Assembly: GCA_033296685.1 (NCBI GenBank)
Contig: MU854378.1
Location: 62,001 to 126,000 of the forward strand
From: Parachaetomium inaequale
Lineage: Eukaryota; Ascomycota; Sordariomycetes; Sordariales; Chaetomiaceae
Direction: 5' to 3'
DNA length: 64,000 bases
Positions 20,795 through 29,730 of this stretch are shown here, piece after piece. A model generated the notes under the pieces. That model was not told where the DNA came from. It saw only the letters and a program-made list of their open reading frames with translations, and searched no databases. How positions within the stretch are numbered: the first letter of the stretch is position 1; the number at the start of each line of letters is the position of its first letter. A program made the position numbers and the translations under genes.

Positions 20795-21856
20795 TCACTG
20801 CCCCGCCGCGAGGGTATACCCCCCATCCACCACCAGCGTCTGCCCGTCCACATACTGGTTACACACCAGCGCCAACACCCCCTGCGCCATATCGATATCC
20901 CTCCCGGGTCTCCCCGCGGGAACCTTATCCTGATACTTCTCCTTCTCAATATGGCTCTTCTGGAACTCATCGCTCTCCCCGGCCGTCATCTCGCTCGGGA
21001 ACACCCCCGGCGCGAGCGCGTTCACGCGCACCTTGTGCCCGGCCGCAGCCACCTCGGCCGCGAGCATGCGCGTGAGGTGGCTCGCGGCGGCCTTGGCCGC
21101 GTTGTAGGCGAAGTGGTGCTGCGCGCCCTTGATCAGGCCGCTGATACTCGTGATGTTGATGACTGTCCCGGACCAGTGCGGGTGGCGCTCCGAGGAGCGC
21201 TGGAGTAGAGGCAAAAAGGCGGCCGTGGTGAAGTAGAGCGCGACCACGTCCGTCGTGTAGGTGTCGGTCCAGTCCTTGGCGGTGGACTTGGAAGTGTCAA
21301 AGAGGTTCTGTTTCATCTCTGTTGCGGAGGATGACTCGGGTTGGACGGTTTCGCTGGAGATGCCCGCGTTGTTGACTAGGATGCAGAGGCATTTCTCGCG
21401 GGTCTCGATCTCCCTGACCAGGCGCGCCACGTCATCTTTGGAGGTCACGTCCCCCTGGAGGGCGACGATGGAGCCCTCGATGTCTTTGTTGTAGGTTTCC
21501 ACCACGGTGTCGAGCTTGGAGGCGGTGCGTCCCACGATGTACACCTTGGCGCCGTTGGCCGCGAGGGCCTGCGTGATCATCAGCCCGATGCCGGAGCCGC
21601 CGCCCGTGACGAGGGCCACGCGGCCCTTGAGGTCGAAGAGCGAGCTGCGGTTGAAGTCCGCGTGGGTTGCGGCGGCTACGCTCTTGGACATGTTGGCGAA
21701 GGTGCGGGTGGGAACCTGTGTAGTGAGGTAGGGGGTTCTGGCGTGTGCTGGGGGAGCAGCTCTGGAAAATGTAGGTTGGGAGACAGTGGTGAGTGTTTTG
21801 CTTGTTCGTGCGAGGCAACTTGTAGTGCGAAGACGTCTTGCCAAAGTGAGGGTCAT
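20795..21856 (-). CDS. Short-chain dehydrogenase/reductase with mitochondrial-type leader
   Basis: A single exon of 353 aa. The Rossmann motif TGGGSGIG is at 84-91, NNAG at 162-165, and the catalytic Ser237, Tyr251 and Lys255 are in ITSISG and FAYNAAKAA, so it is a complete classical SDR. It ends with VDGQTLVVDGGYTL, as in 3-oxoacyl-ACP reductase-like and RhlG-like members. Residues 1-70 are an extra leader with many Arg, Ser and Thr and few acidic residues, which suggests import into mitochondria; an internal ATG at Met56 (MSKSVAAATHAD) could instead give a cytosolic form. Substrate unknown. Confidence 0.85.
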   Translation of the reverse strand: MTLTLARRLRTTSCLARTSKTLTTVSQPTFSRAAPPAHARTPYLTTQVPTRTFANMSKSVAAATHADFNRSSLFDLKGRVALVTGGGSGIGLMITQALAANGAKVYIVGRTASKLDTVVETYNKDIEGSIVALQGDVTSKDDVARLVREIETREKCLCILVNNAGISSETVQPESSSATEMKQNLFDTSKSTAKDWTDTYTTDVVALYFTTAAFLPLLQRSSERHPHWSGTVINITSISGLIKGAQHHFAYNAAKAAASHLTRMLAAEVAAAGHKVRVNALAPGVFPSEMTAGESDEFQKSHIEKEKYQDKVPAGRPGRDIDMAQGVLALVCNQYVDGQTLVVDGGYTLAAGQ

Positions 21857-22773
21857 GGCGTTAGCTTGGGAGGTAAGAGCTCAGGTGCTAGGAACGAGAA
21901 ATTGTCTGGTTTTAAAGCGTCCAAAGCTTCCCTCGACGTAACTACATCCTTACACTAGTGATCATGACGAAATAGAAACGCATCCTCCAGGTTGTTGAAG
22001 TTCTGAAGCCAATGACGGCATGGGTGACCACCACTTACACGCAACCGGCCAATCAGCGGGAAGGATGCTGATCTATCATCTCAGTCCCCACGGTTGACCG
22101 CGCTCATCACAGCGATACATAACAGTAAGTAGTTCAGATATCTACCGCTGCCCGAGCCTGCGTCTCGGGGTACATGTTCACAGCTGGACATCATATTCGG
22201 GTGAGGTTCCATATCCATGCACTAGCCGTACATGATTCTCGTCGTCTCTGGTGAGCCGCAGGTGTGGTGACAGCTACGGGTTCACCTCATTTTGCTCCGG
22301 CTACAGGAGAGGGGAGGAGAAAATGTAAGCAAACATGAAAGCATCTTGATCGGGCAATATGGACGATCAGTCACAAATCACGGGCAAATGTAGCCCGGGT
22401 ATATATAGCAAGCAACTTGAACCGCCGTGACCAATAAACACTAGCAGTTCCAGCCTGGGGTCCTGACCTCCGCCCTTGAGGCCAAGGCCAGTAGACAGCC
22501 GGGGGAGGTTGGTGAAGTTGGGGACCGCGAAACTTGTACATCAAGCGCTGTGCCTCAGTGCCTGACCGCACCTCCCATGCCTACGGTCAGCGTATCAGGC
22601 AGCTCCTGGACAAGTCTCCTCCACCTCGAACTGGCTGTTCTGGGATAAAATCTCGAAGGTTGAAGTCCCGGTGTTGTTTTGAGTCGAGCATCTTGACATT
22701 CCCGTGCAAGCGTTGTCCTAATCTGCCTAGCCTATCATTCCAGACAGCACTTACCTACTTCCAAGTCAGTACA
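21857..22773. other. Intergenic: SDR promoter and transporter 3' region
   Basis: 917 bp between two minus-strand genes. No gene, RNA or mobile element recognised. Confidence 0.5.
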
Positions 22774-23805
22774 TCAATCCTTATGCTCCCGTCGCTCCGT
22801 GGCAGCTAGCTCGACATCGGTCCTCGGCCAGAGGTGGCTGAGATCGCCGACCGGGAGGTTGAGCGTGATACGCATCTCCCCCGCCATAATGATGAAGCAC
22901 ATGTACCAGCCGAGCGCGGCGACAACGAACAACAATGCCCCTCCGCCCTATTGCCGGACAGCGTCAGCGTCCGCAGACCTCTCTCAACTTCCACACAACA
23001 ATAAGGCAGGCAAGATGAACTCACCTTCTGCAACCTTGCAGCCTCCTCATAATCCCCCCAGCTCACCTTCCAGTACGCCCCCGACAGCACCCACGCGGCC
23101 ACACTAACCAGCAAAAAGATGGCCGCAAACACGGCGTTGATCTTGCACGTAAAGATAAAGAATGTAAACAGCGCGAACCCCCAGACGAGCAGGTACACCG
23201 CCACGGCCGAGTTGTACCCCGGCGACGCGAGGCCCGTCGGGTCCGCCGCCGTCGCGTAGGGGGCGCCGAGCTGGAGCGTCGGGAGCTGGAGCATCCCAAA
23301 GCTGGACCAGAAAACCGAGAAGAGGCCCATCACCATCATGGGGAAGAAGTTGCCCATGACCCATTCGAAGACCATAGCGAAGGTTAGCAGCACGGGGCCG
23401 ACGAAGAAGAAGATGCCGCTGGGAGGTGGTGATGGTGGTGTTAGTCAGGGGGTGTTTGACAGATGGGTGGGTCCGCAACTTACACGACGGGAGAAAAGCC
23501 CTGGGCGCCGCCCCAGCCCATGCAGATGATGGAAAAGGTAAAGGTTGAGATGACGAAGCTGTGCTGTGTTAGGGAGTGGATGATATGTTGATGACACGCG
23601 AGACATACCCAACAAAACCGAGTGCCGTCGGATTGGCAAACCGCCTGTTGTAGTCGCCGACCTGCGGAACCTTTGGCGTGAGGTAAAGCTTCTCAAAAAG
23701 CTCGGGCGACATGGTCACGCCCGTCTGGGTCCGGTAGAGGCCCTTCTCCTCGTCGCCTACCATCCTGATTCCGTTGGATGCCGTCGCAGGCTCCGCGGTT
23801 GTCAT
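22774..23805 (-). CDS. GPR1/FUN34/YaaH-family acetate transporter
   Basis: Exons (minus) 23609-23805, 23484-23558, 23025-23418 and 22774-22947 give 279 aa. The family moves acetate and other short-chain acids across the plasma membrane (Ady2/AcpA type). The family motif appears as NPTALGF at 58-64 (usual NPAPLGL). About six hydrophobic segments follow, including FVISTFTFSIICMGW, GIFFFVGPVLLTFAMVFEW and AVAVYLLVWGFALFTFFIF. The C-terminus is short and hydrophilic. The start is MTTAEPATAS; the frame upstream reaches only a GTG. It lies between the SDR and the ATP-grasp gene, both on the same strand, but the spacing (about 0.9 and 1.1 kb) argues for separate promoters. Confidence 0.88.
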
Positions 23806-24867
23806 GTTGAGGACTTCTGATGGCCAGAAAGAAGTAGCAGTGCTCACTGCACAACATACCCGGGAACGGCCATGTGTTCATGTCTCGGGGCGGGACGGGT
23901 TTAAAACGCCCCCTCCCGTCCCGCGTGCAAGGCTGCACGCCAGTCCAGACACCTCATTCTCGGACCAGACTGGACCTTTCAGTCATATCGGACAGTGGTG
24001 CCGTACCAGGTTGACAGGTCACACCGGTCTCGCAAGGAACTTCGGGAGGTGTCAAGGTCATGCTTGTCTGCGGCCCGGGAACTCGGCCTCGACCCTATTC
24101 GTTCTCTCTCCCCAGAAAGTCCCCGTCAACACAGGGTCGTATCAACCCGGCACTGCATCGCTAGCGTACCGGACGTCGGGGAGCAAACATTCTGGAAGCG
24201 AAGGATGAGGAAGCGTTGACTAATTGGTTGAACCAAACAAGAGGCTGCCCGGTCCTGCATGGCACATGCACGTCCCACGGCCGGCGCAACATTTGATACC
24301 GAGTGGCTTGAGCGTTCAGGGGCGGGGAAGGCTTGCTGCCGAGGACGTCCAGATGGACGGGATTCGAGGTAGTTTAGCCTTCAGGAAGCTGACAATCTGA
24401 ACGAGTCCAGAAAGGCAGTTTCCGGTAGCTGGCCCAACTGTTGAATTGAGCCTTGGTGTTCCCCCAAGCAAAGTCCGGGGCCGTTTGAAAAGAAATAACC
24501 CAGCAAGGGCCAATCTGTCGACTTGGATTGACGAACATCATGTATTGGTTTCAAGCCTTTCCATCACCAACCCGGATTCAGTTTGATAATTTTTAAAAAG
24601 CCATGCAGGAATGAAGCTTCGCTCACGTCCCTGGCATCAGGAAGCATTTCATTTACATAGAGGTAGGTATCCACCACCCATCAAGCATTACATATTAGTA
24701 TTATTTACTGTGTCACCCCCCTTGAAACTTGGCCTGTTTAACAGAGCACGCAGTCCTCTTAGGTTGATAGCAATTACCAAAATCCGAGCAAGGAGTTCAA
24801 GAACCATCATCCCCCCGATTACAAAGGTACCAGGTACCTACCTACTTATCCTACAATAACAAACGCC
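23806..24867. other. Intergenic: transporter promoter and ATP-grasp 3' region
   Basis: 1.06 kb. AT-richer sequence at about 24560-24730 includes TTTTTAAAAA; a CCTACCTAC string lies near 24835. No gene recognised. Confidence 0.5.
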
Positions 24868-26544
24868 CTAAAACGTCACCTCCTCAGTACTCTCCCTCAC
24901 CCTCCCCATCAACTCCTTCAACCGCCCCTCATCCTCCCCACCCACAACCACATCCGCAATACTCCCGCCCTCCCTGGGATCCTCATACCAGCTCAGAATG
25001 AGCATCCGCCCCTCCTCAAACTCCCCCCTCCACTTCTCAATGAACTCCCTCCTCCCCCCCTGGACGCCAATCGAGAAACTACTCGCACACCACAACCCCC
25101 TGGTGGTGAAATGCCCCCTCAACAGCGGCAGCGACACAGACCCGCACGTCCTAACATTCAAGTCCACAATAAAACACCCCCCTCCACCGTCACCGTCCCC
25201 AGAATCCCCAGTAGACCCCTCCTCCGAAGAAGAAGAAGACTCCCCAGAAGTGAGGACATCAACCCCCACGGGCCCGGCATACCCATGCCTCGCAACCCAC
25301 TCCGCAACCTTGCCCATCAACCCCGCAAACCTCGCCCGGAGCTTCTCCTGCCGGTCGTAGTGGATCGTGCTCCCGATCCAGGCGGAACTGCCGTCGGACG
25401 TGAGCATTTGTTCCGCGGCCGCGAGGAAGTGCGCGCGCTCGGAGGAGGCGACGATGAATGTCAGGCCGTAGTCGCCGCCACCGTCACCATCCTCACTCTC
25501 ACCCCCAGTGGAGGAGGCGGGTTTGGACTGCGGGATGAGGTCCGTCAGGAGGAGGGTCGTCGGGGAGAGGTGCGCGTTTTCCTTCGTTACGAGGGGGAGG
25601 AGTTTGGCGAGGAGGCCCCCGTCCTCCTTTCCTTTTCCTTCGCCTGATTTGGGGGTGGTGCCGGCTAGATCGGCGAGGAGCTGAGTCTTCTGAGCCTGCG
25701 TCGTGACGAGCCAGGTGCCGGCGCCGCCAAAGGCTTGCTGGGTCTTGAGGACAAAGGGGACGGGGCGGGCGCGGACGGCGGCGAGGATGCGGCTTGTTTG
25801 GGCGGCGAGCCAGGCGCCGCGGGGGCCGGTGCAGCGAGCCGGGATGGAGGGGAGGCGGGACGTGTCGGTGGCGAGTACGGCGCAGAGGGGGCAGCATGTT
25901 TCTGCGGGCGGGGGGTAGCCTTGTGTCTCGATGAGGTCGGACGCTGGGGTGGGCAGGCCGGAGCGGGCGAGGGCGGCTTTGCTGTTGAGGAACCAGTGGG
26001 TTTCGAGGTCGTGTGTTAGGGGGTACTTCTCGAGCCCGTCGAGGATGACTTTGTACTGGAGCTTGTCGAGGCCGTGCTCCTCCATGGGGATGTTGGAGGG
26101 GCCGGGGCAGAAGATTAGCTCGGGCCGCTGGGAGGGGTCGAGAACCGAGATGGTAGCCTCCGCGTCGCGGCGGTCGTGCTCGGCTTCCTTTGGCGTCCGG
26201 CCGAGGTTGAAGAGGATCACAGGGGTGTTGCCCGAGATGAAGGCGTCGCGCTGCGAGATGTGGCTGAGGTACTTCTTTGCGAGCGACCGGCGGAGGCTGG
26301 TGTTGCCGCTGTTAAGATCGTGGCTGGGGGCCTTGATGAGGACCTGGTCCTCGTAGACGAACTTGGTGTTGCGCGGGAAGTCCGGGGTGAGGTTGACGCC
26401 GCTGGTGATGCCGCACGACACCCAGCCCAGGCGGATGCCGGCGTTCTCGGGGCAGGCCTGCCTGTAGAGCTCGGCGAGGGTCGTGTCGAGCTTGATTGTG
26501 GGGAGCTTGACCCCAGCGGGAGTGCGGTCCTCGACAGAGCCCAT
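24868..26544 (-). CDS. ATP-grasp domain protein of unknown substrate
   Basis: A single exon of 558 aa. ATP-grasp features are visible: FVLKTQQAFGGAGTWLV looks like the ATP-binding lysine and glycine-rich loop, LLLTDLIPQSK the second lobe, and CFIVDLNVRTCGSVSLPL the metal-binding D-x-N near the end. It resembles fungal proteins described as solid-state-culture ATP-grasp proteins. ATP-grasp enzymes usually ligate a carboxylate to an amine or thiol; here the substrate is unknown. Acidic Gly/Ser/Glu inserts (about 395-405 and 465-485) look like loops. The start MGSVEDRT was chosen for context (GAAACATGGGC); an in-frame ATG at 26700 would add 52 residues that read like leader. No adjacent gene is an obvious partner. 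Confidence 0.75.
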   Translation of the reverse strand: MGSVEDRTPAGVKLPTIKLDTTLAELYRQACPENAGIRLGWVSCGITSGVNLTPDFPRNTKFVYEDQVLIKAPSHDLNSGNTSLRRSLAKKYLSHISQRDAFISGNTPVILFNLGRTPKEAEHDRRDAEATISVLDPSQRPELIFCPGPSNIPMEEHGLDKLQYKVILDGLEKYPLTHDLETHWFLNSKAALARSGLPTPASDLIETQGYPPPAETCCPLCAVLATDTSRLPSIPARCTGPRGAWLAAQTSRILAAVRARPVPFVLKTQQAFGGAGTWLVTTQAQKTQLLADLAGTTPKSGEGKGKEDGGLLAKLLPLVTKENAHLSPTTLLLTDLIPQSKPASSTGGESEDGDGGGDYGLTFIVASSERAHFLAAAEQMLTSDGSSAWIGSTIHYDRQEKLRARFAGLMGKVAEWVARHGYAGPVGVDVLTSGESSSSSEEGSTGDSGDGDGGGGCFIVDLNVRTCGSVSLPLLRGHFTTRGLWCASSFSIGVQGGRREFIEKWRGEFEEGRMLILSWYEDPREGGSIADVVVGGEDEGRLKELMGRVRESTEEVTF

Positions 26545-27466
26545 GTTTCCGAGCGGCTGCCGCGGTGTGCTCGGCGTGTTCGGCGTGTTGGAGACGGGGT
26601 AGCGTTGGATTGAGGTGAACGGGGGAAGTTGATATGCTCCTGTTTGGAATCTGGGGCTTCTTGTCACGCGAGGTCGGCACCGTGTAACGATGACTAGCAT
26701 CACAGTGCGTCGTGTACTGGATAGAGTGTCTGAAATGGCCGTGAAAGAGAAAGATCAGGAATATGGAGGACGGGGCCTTACATCTGAGAGCCAGGAGAAT
26801 GAGTGAGGCATAGTCCTAGAGCTTATCTAGGTTGGCAATACACATACGTACAGATCTACTAGCGCTGCATGTGAAGACGTAGTTGTGCCGATCAGGGGTG
26901 GTCCGCACACGGTAGTGGCCGGCTGGTCCCGCGATGGGCAGTGTGGTGAGAGGGTGATGACATCACGGGTGGCCGCCAAGGTGCTTCCGCATGCACAACA
27001 CCAAGCCGGCATCGTCATCGTCCGAAATGGCGTAATAAACAAAGCCAGGAACGACCTCATCAACCTGCGGATAAGCAAGTAAAAAGTGCAGATCTAAAGT
27101 CTGACTGTCCTGACGGGAGGCTGTTTCTCGGATTGGAGGTCACTTGAAACCGAAGTAAACCCCACGGGGTTTCGTAGCGGGGGGTAGCCGGTGAGCTTTT
27201 GCATGTTTGGACTGTTGAATTCCGGACCTAGCAGAACACCTATGAACATGTTAAACTCTATCGCTCTATCAGCGCCAGATCGCTATGCAATGACCCTGCG
27301 ATGCGCAACCACTGGACCGCGAGATCGCCGCTCTGCTTGGGTATCCGCCAATAAATCACCCATCATCTCGAAGATGCATCCCCCCCCTTGCCTGGCTAAA
27401 CCTCCAACAAGACGACGACCACACAATGACACCACAGCTCAACAAACCACATCCCCAAGACCACCC
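26545..27466. other. Intergenic: ATP-grasp promoter and Mcp1 3' region
   Basis: 922 bp. A small hairpin (AAACCCC/GGGGTTT, 27157-27172) is the only structure noted. Confidence 0.5.
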
Positions 27467-28508
27467 CTAAAACCCCGGCACCTTCCCATAAAGCCCATCA
27501 TAAAGCTTCCCCACCCACCCCATCGTCTCCCCGCCCCTCGCAACAACCCCCAACCCCCCGGCAGCCCACACCACCGCAACCGCCGCCGCAACCGCATTCA
27601 CAACCACCCACCCCCTTCTCCTCTTTTTCCGGGCTGCCCTATCCACCGCCACATTCCCCGTCTGCTGGCCGGGCGCCCCCCACCCAGCCCCCTGCGCGAA
27701 CCCGAGCCACTTTGCCCACCCCCAGACCATGTGCCCGCACCCAGCCCCCAACAAGACACCATACGCGACCCACGACACGGCGCCGTGCCGCGCGAACCCG
27801 TGCGCGACATACGCCAGCCCGACGTTGGCGCTGTCCCCCTCGACGGCGAGCGGCAAGCCACGGTTCATGTACACGTGTGCGGCCAGGACGGCCGTGAAGA
27901 TGTACCCCGAGGCAGAGATGTTGCTGAGCGCGGGCCAGCCGCCGGCGCCTCTTATAAGGTGCTTCTTGTCCGAGTCGGCGTAGCGGCGCAGGTTGTGGGA
28001 CCGGCGCAGCAGGCGGAGGGCGGTGCCCGCGGTGACGTGGGCGAGGATCGGGAGGGCGACGAGGAGGGGTTCCGAGAGGGGGGTTTGGTAGATCTCGCGG
28101 GCGAGGAGGAGGTAGGATTCCGAGGCGGGGACGGATTGCGCGGCGAGGGGGATGAGGGAGGTTGTGGTGAGGTGGAGGGCGCTGAAGAGGGTGAAGGTGT
28201 AGGAGGAGTAGCGCTGGATGCGGGTTACTGGGGAGGGGAGTTAGTTGGCTGTTTGGTATGGGGGGGAGGGGGAAGAGGGGCGTACGGTAGTAGATTGCGC
28301 CATGGCCGCTGCCGCTTAGCCCGATGCTGGTCGGGGTTGACGCGGGCTTGAGGGAGGGCGTCGAGTTTGCGGGCGTGCCGTCGGCGTGGTCTGGCAGCGG
28401 CGGGAGGTCCTTGTCGACGCTGGGGGACTCCATGGGCGCCGGGTCGAGCTCGAGCAGCGAGGCGAGCGTGGCCTGGGACGCTTTGGAGCGCAGTGATTGA
28501 TCGTCCAT
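27467..28508 (-). CDS. Mcp1-like mitochondrial membrane protein (DUF1691)
   Basis: Exons (minus) 28286-28508 and 27467-28227 give 327 aa. The N-terminal 70 residues are hydrophilic (MDDQSLRSKASQATLASLLE). The joined sequence then reads AIYYLTRIQRYSSYTFTLFS, the signature opening of the Mcp1 family, followed by about five hydrophobic segments: PLLVALPILAHVTAGTALRL, ASGYIFTAVLAAHVYMNRG, GAVSWVAYGVLLGAGCGHMV and a C-terminal VNAVAAAVAVVWAAGGLGVV. In yeast, Mcp1 is a mitochondrial outer-membrane protein that binds Vps13 and suppresses loss of ERMES lipid-transfer contacts. Membership rests on the YYLTRIQ block and topology. Confidence 0.75.
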
Positions 28509-28883
28509 GTTGGCGGGAACCCGACCGGTTGTTCCTCGGTCGCAGTCGGGAGGTGTTGGTGTCTTTGTTCTAGTTTGCTTCACTGCATTTGTTGAGCTGG
28601 CAGGGTCCGGCACAGGGGCACCTAGTTGGTTGAGCCGCGGCGTCGCACTGGCGGACCCTGCGTGGTCAGCCGAGAGTTACCCCACAGGGCTGCCACAGGG
28701 GTATTTTCTTGGCGCACATCAGCCCGGGCGCCAGCACCGTGACCCTTGCATTTCCATCTCCACAGCTTCAACCTTCAACTCCCGTTCGAGCATCGCGACT
28801 ATCCCCAAACATCAAACATCCATCCCCCATCGCTACCAGACCCAACAATTCCCACTTATTCATTCACATCGACAACCGCCAAA
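28509..28883. promoter_or_regulatory. Divergent promoter, Mcp1-like / zinc-finger gene
   Basis: 375 bp between diverging starts. The plus-strand side ends in a CA/CT-rich leader. Confidence 0.55.
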
Positions 28884-29516
28884 ATGCCTCCAGTAAGCCA
28901 CCAACCTCCGCTCCCAAATCTTTTCCATCCAACCCATCCGCCATCAATTACCCACCTACCTACCTACCTACTAACCCTCGACATGCAGCGCCACCAAACC
29001 CTCCCGCCCGCGCAAACCTCGTCCGCGCGCGAGGCCCTCCAGTCCTTCTACTGCCAGCTCTGCCAAAAGGGCTACTCGCGCATGAACGACTACGAAGCCC
29101 ACCTCAGCAGCTACGACCACAGCCACAAGCAGCGCCTCAAGGACATGAAGGCCATGGTGCGCGACCCGGCCGCCGCGGCACGCGCCCGGAGGCAGGAGGA
29201 GAAGGCCGCCGGGGGGGTTATTAGTATTAAATTGGGGGAGGCGGCTGCTGCCGGGGGTGGGGTTGGGGGATCTGGGGCGGGGAGTGGTGGTGGGGGGGGG
29301 TTTAAGAAGGGGGGGTTTAAGAAGTCGGGGTTTAAATCTGCTTTTGGGCCGGTTGGTGGAGGAGGGGGTGTGGCTGCGCCCAAGGAGGATGCCGGGTTGA
29401 GGAAGCAGGAGGGGGAGGGGAAGACGGGGTTGCCGGCGGTGAAGAGCGAGCTGGTGGAGAGTGACACCGAGGATGAAGGGTATGAGGTGTACGACCCGCG
29501 GAGGCCGACTGATTGA
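28884..29516 (+). CDS. Single-finger C2H2 protein (GPATCH8/ZNF804-like finger)
   Basis: Exons 28884-28892 and 28989-29516 give 178 aa; the first coding exon is only nine bases (MPP). The finger FYCQLCQKGYSRMNDYEAHL, then SSYDHSHKQRLKDMK, has C-x2-C-x12-H-x5-H spacing, typical of RNA-associated U1/matrin-type fingers, and is close to that of GPATCH8/ZNF804. The middle is a Gly-rich stretch with FKKGGFKKSGFKSAFG, and the tail is acidic (ESDTEDEGYEVYD). A nuclear RNA-processing role is inferred. The intron (donor GTAAGC, branch-like CTAAC, acceptor CAG) is 96 nt and stop-free in frame, so an unspliced product would only gain 32 residues. Confidence 0.75.
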   Translation: MPPVSHQPPLPNLFHPTHPPSITHLPTYLLTLDMQRHQTLPPAQTSSAREALQSFYCQLCQKGYSRMNDYEAHLSSYDHSHKQRLKDMKAMVRDPAAAARARRQEEKAAGGVISIKLGEAAAAGGGVGGSGAGSGGGGGFKKGGFKKSGFKSAFGPVGGGGGVAAPKEDAGLRKQEGEGKTGLPAVKSELVESDTEDEGYEVYDPRRPTD

Positions 29517-29730
29517 GGGGAGCAGAGGTTACAGGTCTTGGGTGGGTTGGGATTATCACGACAGCAGCACTGGCGAGGGGGTTTGGTTTCGGTTGCGAGA
29601 GGGACTCTATTCACCTCAACGGTGGTGAGGATTCTCCAAATCGACGTCTACAACCCCTCAACCCGCCGCCCGACAAACGCCAAACGCCGACAACACCAAT
29701 ACCCGTACATACCCCGAGAAGCGTATCGAA

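Noticed and set aside
22021..22060. GGGTGACCACCA string, considered as a dispersed 5S rRNA gene
   Set aside because: Only this short string resembles fungal 5S rRNA; the flanking bases do not match or pair.
20795..26544. SDR, transporter and ATP-grasp genes as one biosynthetic cluster
   Set aside because: Gaps near 1 kb with separate promoters, no core synthase and no shared motif seen, so clustering is not supported.
27157..27172. Hairpin AAACCCC-AC-GGGGTTT
   Set aside because: Two-base loop and no following T run; no sign of a regulatory RNA, and pol II genes do not use such terminators.
27191..28351. Plus-strand 386-codon ORF
   Set aside because: Antisense to the Mcp1-like gene; Pro/His then Gly/Glu runs are the mirror of the real coding strand.
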